A stretch of 64,000 nt of DNA from an uncultured Acidimicrobiales bacterium. GTDB lineage: Bacteria; Actinomycetota; Acidimicrobiia; Acidimicrobiales; SZUA-35. The stretch is from the NCBI GenBank assembly GCA_938002965.1, contig CALKZY010000003.1:42432-106431 (forward strand), written 5' to 3'. The position numbers and the translations under genes were made by a program. Positions within the stretch are counted from its first letter, which is position 1. Every line of letters begins with the position of its first letter. Below are positions 26,093 through 34,787 of this stretch, piece after piece. The notes beneath the pieces were generated by a model. The model worked only from the letters and a program-made list of their open reading frames with translations. It ran no database searches and had not been told where the DNA came from.

Positions 26093-26998
26093 ATGAACGT
26101 AACTCCAGCAGCCCAACATCATGTGACCATCGTTGAAGACAGTCGTCGCTGGGAGCATGTGGCTCTCCGCCCTGATGACATCGTGATCGCCACTCCGCCG
26201 AAATCGGGCACCACCTGGACACAAGGCATCGTCAGGTCACTCCAGTGGCCTCGGGGTGATGCCCCGGCGGATCGTGGCCCGCTGTCAGTTTGGCCCGACC
26301 TGCGATCCACGCCGCTGGAAGAGATGTTGGTCAAGGTGGAGGCATTGCCCGGTCGACGTCAGCTCAAGGCCCACCTTCCCGCCACCGCCCTTCCGTGGTC
26401 GGAGTCGATCCGGTATATCGCCGTGTTCCGCAATCCCGGGGACACGTTGGCGTCGTGGAGCAATCACCGGGCGGCCATGTTCCCGGACCGGGTGGCCATG
26501 TTAAACGACGCGGCTGAAGACGATCTTCCCCCGCTTCGAGAAGCCTATGACGGCGAAGACTACGAGTATCTCTTCGAAGAGTGGACGCGGTACTGGAGTC
26601 CTTTTGAGTACCTGGCCGGCTGGTGGCCGCGGCGAGTCGACAACAACGTCTTGTTGGTACATTACGCCGATCTGTACGCCAACCTCGAGGCCGGTATGCG
26701 TCGACTGGCCGACTTCCTCGAGTTCGAGGTGCCTGAGGAATGTTGGCGTGACATGGTCGAACGCTGCAGCCTTGACTCCATGCGTGAGGCGGCGAGAGTC
26801 AGCGCTCCCGGCCTCAACATCTCGTTTCAACACGGCGCAGACTCGTTCTTCTACAAAGGTGGATTGGGTCGTGGTGCCGAGTTGTTGCCGACACATATCA
26901 CCGCCCGAATCGAGCAGGAGTACGAGACTCTTGAACCGGAGGCTGCGGCTTGGTTGAACCTGGGGTCGGCCAGCGGTGTCAGCCCTGATCAGTTGTAG
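26093..26998 (+). CDS. PAPS-dependent sulfotransferase (Sulfotransfer_1 family)
   Basis: A 301-residue sulfotransferase of the cytosolic/aryl type. The 5'-phosphosulfate loop is VIATPPKSGTTWTQGI near residue 33, the 3'-phosphate-binding segment is YIAVFRNPGDTLASW near residue 105, and the C-terminal FFYKGGLGRGAELL corresponds to the conserved KGxxGxW-like region. It would move sulfate from PAPS to a small-molecule hydroxyl or amine. It follows the sarcosine-oxidase-like gene by 36 bp on the same strand. It is unrelated in sequence to the Stf0-like protein at the left end of the window. Confidence 0.85.
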   Translation: MNVTPAAQHHVTIVEDSRRWEHVALRPDDIVIATPPKSGTTWTQGIVRSLQWPRGDAPADRGPLSVWPDLRSTPLEEMLVKVEALPGRRQLKAHLPATALPWSESIRYIAVFRNPGDTLASWSNHRAAMFPDRVAMLNDAAEDDLPPLREAYDGEDYEYLFEEWTRYWSPFEYLAGWWPRRVDNNVLLVHYADLYANLEAGMRRLADFLEFEVPEECWRDMVERCSLDSMREAARVSAPGLNISFQHGADSFFYKGGLGRGAELLPTHITARIEQEYETLEPEAAAWLNLGSASGVSPDQL

Positions 26999-27041
26999 GT
27001 CTGAACCCCGCTGGAGTGCTGGGGCTGTAACGGAGCTGGTG

Positions 27042-27425
27042 TCAGTCTTCGAAACTATCGACGTCGAGGCCGGCTTGCTTCCAGCCTTCGGTTCCGCCTT
27101 CGACGTAGCGGACATTGTTGTAACCCATGTCCTCCAGCAACTTGCCTCCCAGGGACGCCATCGCGCCGAGCGCGCAGGTGACGACGATTTCCCGATCGTG
27201 GTCGCCCAACTCGGGGTGCTGCATCTCGGCCGGCATGGTCACGTCACCCTTGAAACCGAGGGTTCCCAATGAGATAGGAACGGCCCCGGGAATGATGCCG
27301 CCTGCTTTGATATCAGCAGCGTCACGTACGTCGATGACCAGCGCCCCCTCCGGTACGTCGGCGGGAGCTACTGCGTCCACCTGAGCCTTGGCTTCTTGCA
27401 CGGATTCCATGAAGGTCTTTGCCAT
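27042..27425 (-). CDS. Rhodanese-like sulfurtransferase domain protein
   Basis: A 127-residue single-domain rhodanese. VIDVRDAADIKAGGIIPGAV is the conserved N-terminal motif, and IVVTCALGAMA near residue 85 carries the active-site Cys in the loop that holds the persulfide; YVEGGTEGWKQAG closes the fold. It probably transfers sulfane sulfur. Here the active site is an ordinary Cys codon, unlike the UGA-containing redox genes elsewhere in the window. Confidence 0.85.
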   Translation of the reverse strand: MAKTFMESVQEAKAQVDAVAPADVPEGALVIDVRDAADIKAGGIIPGAVPISLGTLGFKGDVTMPAEMQHPELGDHDREIVVTCALGAMASLGGKLLEDMGYNNVRYVEGGTEGWKQAGLDVDSFED

Positions 27426-27474
27426 GGATCCGATTCTACTCTCGACTGCGGTGAGCAGCTCAGCCGCTGTTGGG

Positions 27475-28146
27475 TCACCGGGCGTGGGTGATCAGCGTGA
27501 GTCCGTCGCCCATTGGAACGGTGACGTTGGTGGTGGACTGATCGGCGGCGACGTAGTCGTTGAAGGCCCTGATGGCCACCGTGTCGTCACTGGTGTCGTC
27601 GAGGTCGAGGACATGGGCCGACCACATAGTGTTGTCCACAATCATCATGCCATTGGGCTTGAGCCGAGGCAGCAGCGCATCGTAGTAGTTGATGTAGTTG
27701 GTCTTGTCGGCGTCGATGAACACCAGGTCAAGATGGGGTTCGCTTGGCTGATCGTTAATGGTTTCCAGCGCCGGTGCCAACACCAACTCAATACGATCGG
27801 CCACTCCGGCGGCCTGCCAATGTTCACGGGCCACAGCCGTCCAGGTGTCGTTGACGTCGCAGCACAACAGCCGACCGCTCGGTGGCATGGCGGCGGCGAT
27901 ACTCAGCGACGAGTAGCCGATGAAGGTGCCAACCTCTAGTGCCCGCGTCGGCTGCATTGTCTGAACCAGCACGGACAGGAAGGTGCCGGCCTCAGTACCC
28001 AATCGCATCCCGCCCTGAGGCATCTCGGCGGCGATCTGCCGAAGCGACTGCAGGTGCTCGCTCGGTGGCGAGTTTCGCTCGGTCAGGTAAGCCTGCATCT
28101 CTACCGGGAGACTGAACGGCTTCGTCTGCGTAAAGTCAGCACTCAT
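27475..28146 (-). CDS. Class I O-methyltransferase (caffeoyl-CoA/catechol OMT family)
   Basis: A 223-residue O-methyltransferase. RALEVGTFIGYSSLSIAAAM near residue 80 is motif I of the OMT-3 family, LVFIDADKTNYINYYDALLP near residue 140 holds the metal-binding Asp and the conserved DADK signature, and MIVDNTMWSAHV follows. It would methylate a hydroxyl of a catechol-like or other small molecule using SAM and a divalent metal. The ATG at 28146 is used; 37 bp separate it from the divergent SHMT-like gene. Confidence 0.87.
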   Translation of the reverse strand: MSADFTQTKPFSLPVEMQAYLTERNSPPSEHLQSLRQIAAEMPQGGMRLGTEAGTFLSVLVQTMQPTRALEVGTFIGYSSLSIAAAMPPSGRLLCCDVNDTWTAVAREHWQAAGVADRIELVLAPALETINDQPSEPHLDLVFIDADKTNYINYYDALLPRLKPNGMMIVDNTMWSAHVLDLDDTSDDTVAIRAFNDYVAADQSTTNVTVPMGDGLTLITHAR

Positions 28147-28183
28147 AGCGCTCACTCTAATGCCCGCCAGTACCGTGGGCGTC

Positions 28184-29500
28184 ATGTCGAAACCCGAGCA
28201 GGGCGCTGAAAGGCCCTGGATGAACGAGACTGCCCAGCGGCGGGTGGCCGAGCTTCAGGCCGACCACCGGCAGGCCACCAGCGATGGACTTCGAGACCGA
28301 GTCGACCAGCTACTAGAGGCCAACGAGGTCACTCACGCTTTACGTTGCGTCAACTTGAATCCTGCTACCAACGTCATGAGCCCACGAGCGGAGGCCGCGC
28401 TGTCGGCCGGGCTGGGAAGTCGGCCGTCACTAGGCCACCCTGGACACAAGTACGAAACCGGGTTGCAGGCCATCGAAGAGCTTGAGGTGATGACCTATGA
28501 CCTCGCTTGTCGGGTGTTCGGCGCCCGCTACGCCGAGTTTCGGGTGGCCTCGGGAGCAATGGCCAATCTGTATGCCTTCATGGCCACCTGCTCCGCCGGT
28601 GACACCATCATTGTTCCTCCGCCATCTATCGGCGGACACGTCACCCACAACACTGCAGGCACCGCCGGGATGTACGGCCTGAACATCGTGGAGGGCCCCA
28701 TCGACCCCGCCGGCCACACGACCGACGTTGCCGGGCTTCGATCATTGGCCGCTGAGGTCAAGCCCAAACTGATCACGGTGGGTACCAGCTTGAACCTATT
28801 CGCCCATCCGGTGTCGGCTATGCGGGAGGTGGCTGATGAGGTGGGTGCAGCGTTGCTGTTCGACGCCGCCCACGCAAGCGGGATGATTGCCGGAGGGCAG
28901 TGGCCAAACCCGATTGAGCAGGGCGCCCACCTGATGACCATGAGTACCTACAAGAGTTTGGGTGGACCTGCCGGTGGTCTGATCGTCAGCGACAACGCGG
29001 AGATGGCCGAGAGAGTCGATGCCATTGCCTACCCTGGTCTTACCGCCAACTTTGATGCTGGGCGATCCACCGCCTTGGCTCTGACCCTGCTGGATTGGAT
29101 CGACCACGGTGCACAGTACGGGGCTGACATGCGATCGGCCTCGATGCGATTGGCCGAAGAGTTGGCTCGCTGTGGGGTCGACGTCTATCGCCCGGAACCG
29201 GAGGGGGCGTTCACCGACTCCCACCAGTTTGCGTTGACAGCCGCTGGCGGCGAAGGCGCAGGCCATGCCATGGCATTGCGACTGGAACGGGCCAACCTGT
29301 TGGCTTGCGCGATCGGACTACCCAACGGTGAGGGTCTTCGCTTTGGCACGCCTGAAGCCGTCCGATGGGGAATGGGCGACGAGGACATGGGGCCGCTGGC
29401 CGAGCTGATCACCCGAGCATTGACTGACGAACCCGAGACAGTGGCCGGCGATGTCACGGCCTTTCGGTCAGCCTTCCGGACAGTTCAATACTGCAGCTAG
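28184..29500 (+). CDS. Serine hydroxymethyltransferase-like PLP enzyme
   Basis: A 438-residue PLP-dependent fold-type I enzyme similar to SHMT. NLNPATNVMSP and LGHPGHKYETG match the substrate-binding N-terminal region, LLFDAAHASGMIAGGQWPNP matches the cofactor Asp-His region, and MTMSTYKSLGGPAGG carries the Schiff-base Lys. Compared with canonical GlyA, several motifs are shifted, so it may act on another beta-hydroxy amino acid, but a C1 role fits the local genes that release formaldehyde or methylene-THF. ATG codons at 28160 and 28184 are both possible; the later one avoids extending into the divergent gene's promoter space. Confidence 0.8.
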   Translation: MSKPEQGAERPWMNETAQRRVAELQADHRQATSDGLRDRVDQLLEANEVTHALRCVNLNPATNVMSPRAEAALSAGLGSRPSLGHPGHKYETGLQAIEELEVMTYDLACRVFGARYAEFRVASGAMANLYAFMATCSAGDTIIVPPPSIGGHVTHNTAGTAGMYGLNIVEGPIDPAGHTTDVAGLRSLAAEVKPKLITVGTSLNLFAHPVSAMREVADEVGAALLFDAAHASGMIAGGQWPNPIEQGAHLMTMSTYKSLGGPAGGLIVSDNAEMAERVDAIAYPGLTANFDAGRSTALALTLLDWIDHGAQYGADMRSASMRLAEELARCGVDVYRPEPEGAFTDSHQFALTAAGGEGAGHAMALRLERANLLACAIGLPNGEGLRFGTPEAVRWGMGDEDMGPLAELITRALTDEPETVAGDVTAFRSAFRTVQYCS

Positions 29501-29508
29501 CCCAGGTG

Positions 29509-30150
29509 TCAGCGTTGGCGGGCCCGGACGACGGCGATGCTCAGGTCGGCCAGGCAGAAATCTGGCAGCCAATGGAATCGTTGGGTCACACGGACTCCGG
29601 CCCCTCTAGCCACCCGTTCGGTTCCACTGGTCGGTCCAGTCGGGTTGACCCGTTGTTCGTCGCGGTGGAAGTCAGGGTGGTACCAGTCCTCGCACCAAAC
29701 CTGCTGGGCGGAGTTGATGGACCCAAGCCGGGCGGCGGTCTCCCATTCGGCCTCGGTGGGAAGCCGATGCCCACTCCAGTGGCAATAGGCCCGAGCATCG
29801 AACCAGCTGACCTGGCCCACCGGGCTTTGGGAGTCGCCCGGCTTGCCGTCACCAAGCGGTGTCTGCCAGACGGCTCCGGTCACCGGTTCGCCACCGTGGC
29901 GTAGAAAGCCTCCGCCTTCGTCCTCGGCCGTCGTCCGGTACCCGGTCTGTTGGGTGAAATCGGTGAACTTGTCGACGGCGAGGATGGCGATAGCAAACGA
30001 CCCGACACTTATCGCCCTTGCCGGGCGCTCGTCGTCGGCTGCGTCCGAATCATCGGAACCGATCGAGTGCCGGATCGTTTCCACGTGGACCCAGTTGAGC
30101 GCCGGTTGGGGATTCTCCACCGAGAGGTTTCCTGAGTCCGAGCTGGTCAC
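29509..30150 (-). CDS. Formylglycine-generating enzyme (sulfatase-modifying factor) domain protein
   Basis: A 213-residue protein from a GTG start. It shows the SUMF1/FGE-sulfatase pattern: [43 protein letters not shown] and an EDWYHPDFH segment near the C-terminus. Canonical FGE ends with a RGGSW...C..R...R region; here that part is shortened and altered ([21 protein letters not shown]), so it is uncertain whether it oxidises a sulfatase Cys or belongs to the broader family with other substrates. No sulfatase gene is adjacent. Its stop lies 8 bp from that of the SHMT-like gene on the opposite strand. Confidence 0.75.
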   Translation of the reverse strand: MTSSDSGNLSVENPQPALNWVHVETIRHSIGSDDSDAADDERPARAISVGSFAIAILAVDKFTDFTQQTGYRTTAEDEGGGFLRHGGEPVTGAVWQTPLGDGKPGDSQSPVGQVSWFDARAYCHWSGHRLPTEAEWETAARLGSINSAQQVWCEDWYHPDFHRDEQRVNPTGPTSGTERVARGAGVRVTQRFHWLPDFCLADLSIAVVRARQR

Positions 30151-30335
30151 GGCACGAGCATAGTGTCCCCGGTATGCCCCGCGTCAACGATGTCCGGTCG
30201 ATGTGTTCTGCCCCCAAACAACGGTGCCCAGATTCAGCCTGTCCCCTACTATTGCGACATGAGGGGTAGTGCGACAAGAGCGGTAGTGAGCAAAGGACGG
30301 TCCTGCCCGATGAACGGCTCTGAGGTTCCGATTCC

Positions 30336-31013
30336 ATGAATGCCTCCGATTCCATGAATGACTCCGAGGCCGGCCGACTCCTGGCCGAACGCCATAAGGC
30401 TCTGGCTCCTAGAGGTGGCGCTCGGGTAGCAGCCGACCGCAGTCGGTCGCTTCTCAATTTCTCTGAAGTTGCCTATGACGACGATTGGTCGTTGCGCTCG
30501 GCTCTTTGTCGACTTGCCCAACCCGAGCCGGTTAGGGTCGGGCGTGTTTTGGAGTCCACTCGTCGGCTCGAAGTTGTGCTGCATCATGCCCAGCGGGCCC
30601 TTGAGCGCCACGGTGCTTATTGCTTGCGGCCGGCTTCAAGGTTGGCTGGTGCCGTCATCGATCCCCCGCCAGAGGCGTCGGGTCACTATCCAGGCGTTCG
30701 AACCGCCGACCTGGCCCGGATGGTCGAATCCGGCTTCGCCGCCGACAGTCTTGTCTCGAGCTATGCAGCGGTCGAGGGCATCGAGCCCTTGGGTGAAGAG
30801 GAGCGGGTGGCCATACCCCTCCTGGGGGTGGCCGTGCGCTTCGAAGACCTGGCTGCAACGCTGACTGCATGGGCTGCTCAGGGGTCGACCAACCGGCCGG
30901 TCGAGGCGTTCGACCAGGCATGTGACGAAATCGAGTCCCGTCTGGACGCGCTGGGCGTTCCCCGTGAGACTGGCGGCCCGCCCCGCCGTGGCCGGTCAAG
31001 GAGATCGTCGTGA
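30336..31013 (+). CDS. Hypothetical protein, coupled to a PHP phosphoesterase
   Basis: A 225-residue, mainly helical, Arg- and Ala-rich soluble protein that I cannot assign. The region near residues 60-80 (VRVGRVLESTRRLEVVLHH) may form a long helix, and the last 12 residues are very basic (PPRRGRSRRSS). Its stop overlaps the GTG start of the PHP-domain gene (GTGA), indicating translational coupling. The first 12 codons contain an 18-nt direct repeat with one mismatch (ATTCCATGAATG...), giving two possible ATG starts 18 nt apart. Confidence 0.6.
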   Translation: MNASDSMNDSEAGRLLAERHKALAPRGGARVAADRSRSLLNFSEVAYDDDWSLRSALCRLAQPEPVRVGRVLESTRRLEVVLHHAQRALERHGAYCLRPASRLAGAVIDPPPEASGHYPGVRTADLARMVESGFAADSLVSSYAAVEGIEPLGEEERVAIPLLGVAVRFEDLAATLTAWAAQGSTNRPVEAFDQACDEIESRLDALGVPRETGGPPRRGRSRRSS

Positions 31014-31968
31014 CCGGCCATTCTCGCCCCCATTCACACCAGCACGATCATGGATTGCCGCCCGACAATCACGTTCACACCGAATACTCCTACGACGCCG
31101 TTGGTAGTGGGTCGATGATCAGAACCTGCGAGCGGGCTGTCGAGCTGGGCCTGCCGTCGATCGCCTTCACTGAGCATCTGGACATGACGCCGTGGTACAT
31201 ACCTGAGGCGGCCAAGGTCGAGATGCCTGACGACATGGCGGCTCATGTAGGTCACGACTCCTGTCTGCACGCACCCGAGATCGACTTCGACGGCTACTTC
31301 GACAGCATCGAGCAATGCCGCAGCCGCTTCGGCGGTGATCTGCGAATCCTGACCGGAATGGAGATCGGCGAACCCCACTGGTTCCCGGACAAAGTGGCAG
31401 AACTACTAAACAGTGGGCGTTTCGAACGAGTGCTCGGTTCGCTGCACTCGATGACCATCGACGGCCAACCCCGCCTCATCGACGAGTGGTTCCGTACCGA
31501 GGGCATCCACAGTGACGGTGAAGGCGACGAGGCCGGGCACCGAGAGGCCGTGGCCGTGCGGGACTACCTAGCGGAGCCATCAAATTGATCGAGTCCGATG
31601 GCGACTTCCAGGTCTTCGCTCATATCGACTACCTGACACGTCAAATTAGTGCCGCCGATCGCAAGCACGACCCGACAGAGTTCGAAGAAGAATACCGGGA
31701 GACGCTCCGGGCGCTGGCCCAATCCGAACGGGTCCTTGAGATCAACACTCGCATCCCACTCGACGCCATCATCGTCCAGTGGTGGCACGAGGTCGGGGGC
31801 CAGGCGGTGTCATTCGGGTCCGATGCCCACACCCCGGGTGCCGTCGGCCACGGCTTTGTCGACGCATCGGCGATGGCCGAATCCATAGGCTTCAAGCGAC
31901 AAGCCGACCCCTATGACTTCTGGCGTAGCCGATCCCGCCAGGGTGGGCCACGCTACCAGACGAGGTGA
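31010..31968 (+). pseudogene. PHP-domain phosphoesterase (histidinol-phosphatase-like) with a 1-nt frameshift
   Basis: The product is a PHP-type metallophosphoesterase like HisK/histidinol-phosphatase: DNHVHTEYSYD (HxH near residue 22), FTEHLD, GMEIGEPHW, GSLHSM, then, after the shift, FAHIDYL and SFGSDAHTPGAVG with the remaining His and Asp metal ligands. All metal-binding motifs are present, but the frame changes near 31575: VRDYLAE continues as AIKLIESDGDFQV only if one base is added. One missing base explains it. The first part alone would end at 31588 and lack two metal-binding motifs. Either a recent mutation or a sequencing error. Confidence 0.78.
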
Positions 31969-31973
31969 ACGGA

Positions 31974-33005
31974 TCAGCAGGTCTTGCCCTTTCCATCGAT
32001 GGCGTCCTTGGCACTGATGGTGTCGTGGTGAATTATAATCCGGTCGATCTGGTGACCGTGGGAGCGGCCGGCGATCTGGAGTGTGTAGGTGCCGGAATTG
32101 TTGAACAAGATGGCGACCTTGGATTTCTGGTGACTGACATCGGCGGTGCCGGCGTACTTGAACTCGCCTGTACTGCGGCCGAAGACCTTGATGAATCCGC
32201 CGTACCTCCCGCCGTCGACGGGTCCGAAGCGGTCGGCGTCGGGGAAGTTCAGCCAACTGTCATTGGCCTTGTCACCCGCGACATTGTCGGGTTGACGCAT
32301 AGCCCAGGTAAATCGGTATTCGCCCGGCTTGCCGATTTTGATTGACGTCGACATGGCATCGGCAGGCTTGCTGTTGTTCCGCTCGCGTGACAGACCCTCC
32401 CAGGTGATGTATCGGCCCCCACTGGCTCGCCCGTCGTTGGCGATCCGCCAGGCTCCGTTGATGGGAAGCGATTCGGCTTCCAAGATGACAACGTCACACA
32501 GACCCGAAGGGGGTGTTGTCGGTCGTGTCGTCGGCTTTGTCGTGGTGGTTGTCGTCGGCCTGGTCGTGGTAGTTGTCGTGGTGTCGGTGGTAGTTGTGGT
32601 GTTCTTCGTCGTGGTCGACGTTTCAGGTGATGTCGTTGATGATGTGGGCGAACTCGTCGTCGAAGAGGTCGACGGTGATGTGGTCGACGGTGATGTGGTC
32701 GAAGTCAGCGTGGTCGAGGTCAGGGCGGTCTCCTCGGAGCCAGCTGCCGCGTCGTCGGAGAGCGCGATGACCAGCGGATCGACTCGGATTTGACCGTCGT
32801 TGGCCGGAGAGGCGAACGTGCCTGCTGCCCTCGTCACTGGAGTCGAGGTGGTGGTCGACGTCGTCAAGGTGGCGAGAGAGCTGTGTTGTGCGTCCGTGGC
32901 TACTTGGCTCGATGCGTTCCCGGTGAGAACCCACCACGCTCCGACCACCAGAAGGCTAATCGCTGGCAGTAGCGCCACCAACGTCTGATTCTGTCGTCTT
33001 GTCAT
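31974..33005 (-). CDS. Secreted protein with Thr/Ser-rich linker and C-terminal carbohydrate-binding-like domain
   Basis: A 343-residue exported protein. After a basic start (MTRRQNQ) a hydrophobic segment near residues 10-28 acts as signal or membrane anchor. Residues about 95-165 are almost entirely Thr, Ser and Pro, a typical extracellular linker. The last 170 residues form a beta-sandwich-like domain: VVILEAESLPINGAW, GGRYITWEGLS, GEYRFTWAMRQPD and LQIAGRSHGHQIDRIIIH, resembling CBM6/CBM35-type or agarase-associated carbohydrate-binding domains. No catalytic domain is present, so it may be an adhesin or binding protein. The linker DNA shows the expected 12-15 nt repetitive pattern. Confidence 0.75.
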   Translation of the reverse strand: MTRRQNQTLVALLPAISLLVVGAWWVLTGNASSQVATDAQHSSLATLTTSTTTSTPVTRAAGTFASPANDGQIRVDPLVIALSDDAAAGSEETALTSTTLTSTTSPSTTSPSTSSTTSSPTSSTTSPETSTTTKNTTTTTDTTTTTTTRPTTTTTTKPTTRPTTPPSGLCDVVILEAESLPINGAWRIANDGRASGGRYITWEGLSRERNNSKPADAMSTSIKIGKPGEYRFTWAMRQPDNVAGDKANDSWLNFPDADRFGPVDGGRYGGFIKVFGRSTGEFKYAGTADVSHQKSKVAILFNNSGTYTLQIAGRSHGHQIDRIIIHHDTISAKDAIDGKGKTC

Positions 33006-33240
33006 CTGCCGTCGCTCTCCACTGGACGCCCCTCGCCGGAACGCACCGCCAGCGAAGGGTCTCAATGAAAGGTCTATTTCCGGCAAGGCCTCGGATGAGT
33101 CATGGCCACTCGAAGTCTTTGCGATCTAGTTAAACAATCTTGTCTATGTTCAAAGGTGGAACGGCTCGTTGGGTGCTCAGCCCAGCCTGTCGTGCAGGGA
33201 ACCACCTGAAACCAACGGTCACTGCTCGACGCCGAATGGG

Positions 33241-34017
33241 TTAGCGGGCCGTGTAGCCGGCGTCCACGTGTACGATCTCGCCGGTCATATAGCTGGCGTC
33301 GTCGGAAGCCAAGAACACCACGACCTTGGCAATCTCGGTTGGATCCGCCAGTCTCTTCATCGGGATGGTGGCGTCGGCGAGTTCCTGCAAGTCGGCAGGG
33401 GTAGGCGCGTGTTGTCGTTGCGAAGACAACATCGGTGTGTTGACTTCACCGGGTGCAACGGCGTTGACCCGAATGCCTTGTTCGACATGATCGAGCGCCA
33501 GTGCTCTGGTCAGTTGGTGGACCGCTCCTTTGGAGACGCAATATGCGGTTGATCCCGCCGAGCCGACACCACCCCAAATCGATCCGAAGTTGACGATGGC
33601 GCCGCTGCCGGCTGCTGTCATGTGTCGAAGCGCTGCCCGACACAGGTAGAACATGCCGTCGATGTTGACCCCCATTACTCGACGCCAATCGTCGTCATTG
33701 GTGCCAAGGGAGTCGGCTCGGTGAATGGTTCCCGCCGCGTTGACCAGTACGTCGATCGAGTCGTGTTGCTCGACGACGGCGTCTGCCGCTTGAGTACAGA
33801 AAGCCGAATCGCTGATGTCGCCGCTCAGTACTGTCGGACGAATGCCGATGGACGCACATTCGTCGGCCACCCTGTTTGCCCCATCGGTATTGACATCGAC
33901 AATAACAACGGTGGCACCTCGGGCGGTGAACTCACGGGCGGTGGCGGCGCCCATGCCAGAGGCTCCACCGGTGATAACCACGGAGCGGTCGGTGAACTGG
34001 GTTCCAGTGTCAGGCAT
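33241..34017 (-). CDS. Short-chain dehydrogenase/reductase
   Basis: A 258-residue classical SDR: VVITGGASGMGAATA (TGxxxGxG), VLVNAAGTIHR (NAAG), the catalytic Ser in VNFGSIWGG and YCVSKGAVH (YxxxK), with an Asp after strand 2 (IVDVNTDG) that favours NAD. The C-terminal VVFLASDDASYMTGEIVHVDAG is typical of the FabG-like group. The ATG at 34017 shares a base with the stop of the next upstream SDR (TGATG), making it the last gene of a three-gene operon with an aminotransferase-like gene and another SDR. Substrate unknown. Confidence 0.88.
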   Translation of the reverse strand: MPDTGTQFTDRSVVITGGASGMGAATAREFTARGATVVIVDVNTDGANRVADECASIGIRPTVLSGDISDSAFCTQAADAVVEQHDSIDVLVNAAGTIHRADSLGTNDDDWRRVMGVNIDGMFYLCRAALRHMTAAGSGAIVNFGSIWGGVGSAGSTAYCVSKGAVHQLTRALALDHVEQGIRVNAVAPGEVNTPMLSSQRQHAPTPADLQELADATIPMKRLADPTEIAKVVVFLASDDASYMTGEIVHVDAGYTAR

Positions 34018-34787
34018 CAGTCGTTCCAATCGACTCGGTCAAACTGACTGCCACCATAGGTTTGCTCGGTGGGTTGAAGTTCGATGCGGTTGATATTCAC
34101 GTGGCGGGGAACATCGACGGCGTACATGATGGCATCGGCCACCTCGTCGGCGGTGACCTCGTCAACTCCGGAGTCTTTGAACTTCGAGCGTCTGTCTGGG
34201 TCGGTCACCGCCACGTCGTAGAACTCGGTTGACACCCGACCGGGGTTGATCTCGGTGACTCGCACACCGGTTCCCGTCAACTCCAACCTCAGGTTCAGCG
34301 ACAGCAGGTGGACGGCGCCTTTCGACGTGCCGTACGACGCGGCAGGCAACGGGTAGAGCCCGGCCATGGAACCAATGTTCACGATGTGACCCTGGTTGCG
34401 TTCGATCATGGCAGGCAGGACGGCCCTGGCGGCCACCATTGCTGACGTCACGTTGGTATCGATAGTGGTGACCAGATCCTCGATGGAGGATTCGGCCAAT
34501 CGAGCGTCCATTCGGGCCAGCCCGGCATTGTTGACCAACACGTCCACCGGTCCGATCGATTCGGCCAACGTAAGTAGGGCATCGTGGTCTCGCACATCGA
34601 GGGCGTGGGGGATGCACCCGGTGGCCGAGGCCAGGGAGTCGAGTCGGTCGACACGTCGGGCCAAGGCGTGCACGGTGTAGCCGTCGGCTCGCAAGCGAAC
34701 GGCGGTTGCCGCCCCGATACCGCTGGAAGCTCCGGTTACGAGAGCGATCCGACTACGGGTCTTTCCAGTCGTGTTGGCGGCGCTCAT
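34017..34787 (-). CDS. Short-chain dehydrogenase/reductase (YdfG/serine dehydrogenase-like)
   Basis: A 256-residue SDR with ALVTGASSGIGAATA, VLVNNAGLARMD, IVNIGSMAGLYP and SYGTSKGAVHLL as cofactor and catalytic motifs. The basic ALARRVDRL after strand 2 points to NADP. The later VTEINPGRVSTEFYDV and EVADAIMYAVDVPRHVNINRIELQPT segments match the 3-hydroxy acid/serine dehydrogenase group. The ATG at 34787 overlaps the stop of the upstream aminotransferase-like gene (TGATG), and its own stop overlaps the next SDR. It may act on a product of the PLP enzyme (inference). Confidence 0.88.
   Translation of the reverse strand: MSAANTTGKTRSRIALVTGASSGIGAATAVRLRADGYTVHALARRVDRLDSLASATGCIPHALDVRDHDALLTLAESIGPVDVLVNNAGLARMDARLAESSIEDLVTTIDTNVTSAMVAARAVLPAMIERNQGHIVNIGSMAGLYPLPAASYGTSKGAVHLLSLNLRLELTGTGVRVTEINPGRVSTEFYDVAVTDPDRRSKFKDSGVDEVTADEVADAIMYAVDVPRHVNINRIELQPTEQTYGGSQFDRVDWND

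Noticed and set aside
31586..31588. UGA at the end of the first PHP frame as selenocysteine
   Set aside because: Similarity continues in a different frame, so a 1-nt loss explains it; no Cys is expected at this position.
32500..32720. CRISPR-like or regulatory repeat array
   Set aside because: The repetition comes from Thr/Ser/Pro codons of a secreted linker; there are no spacers or constant repeats.
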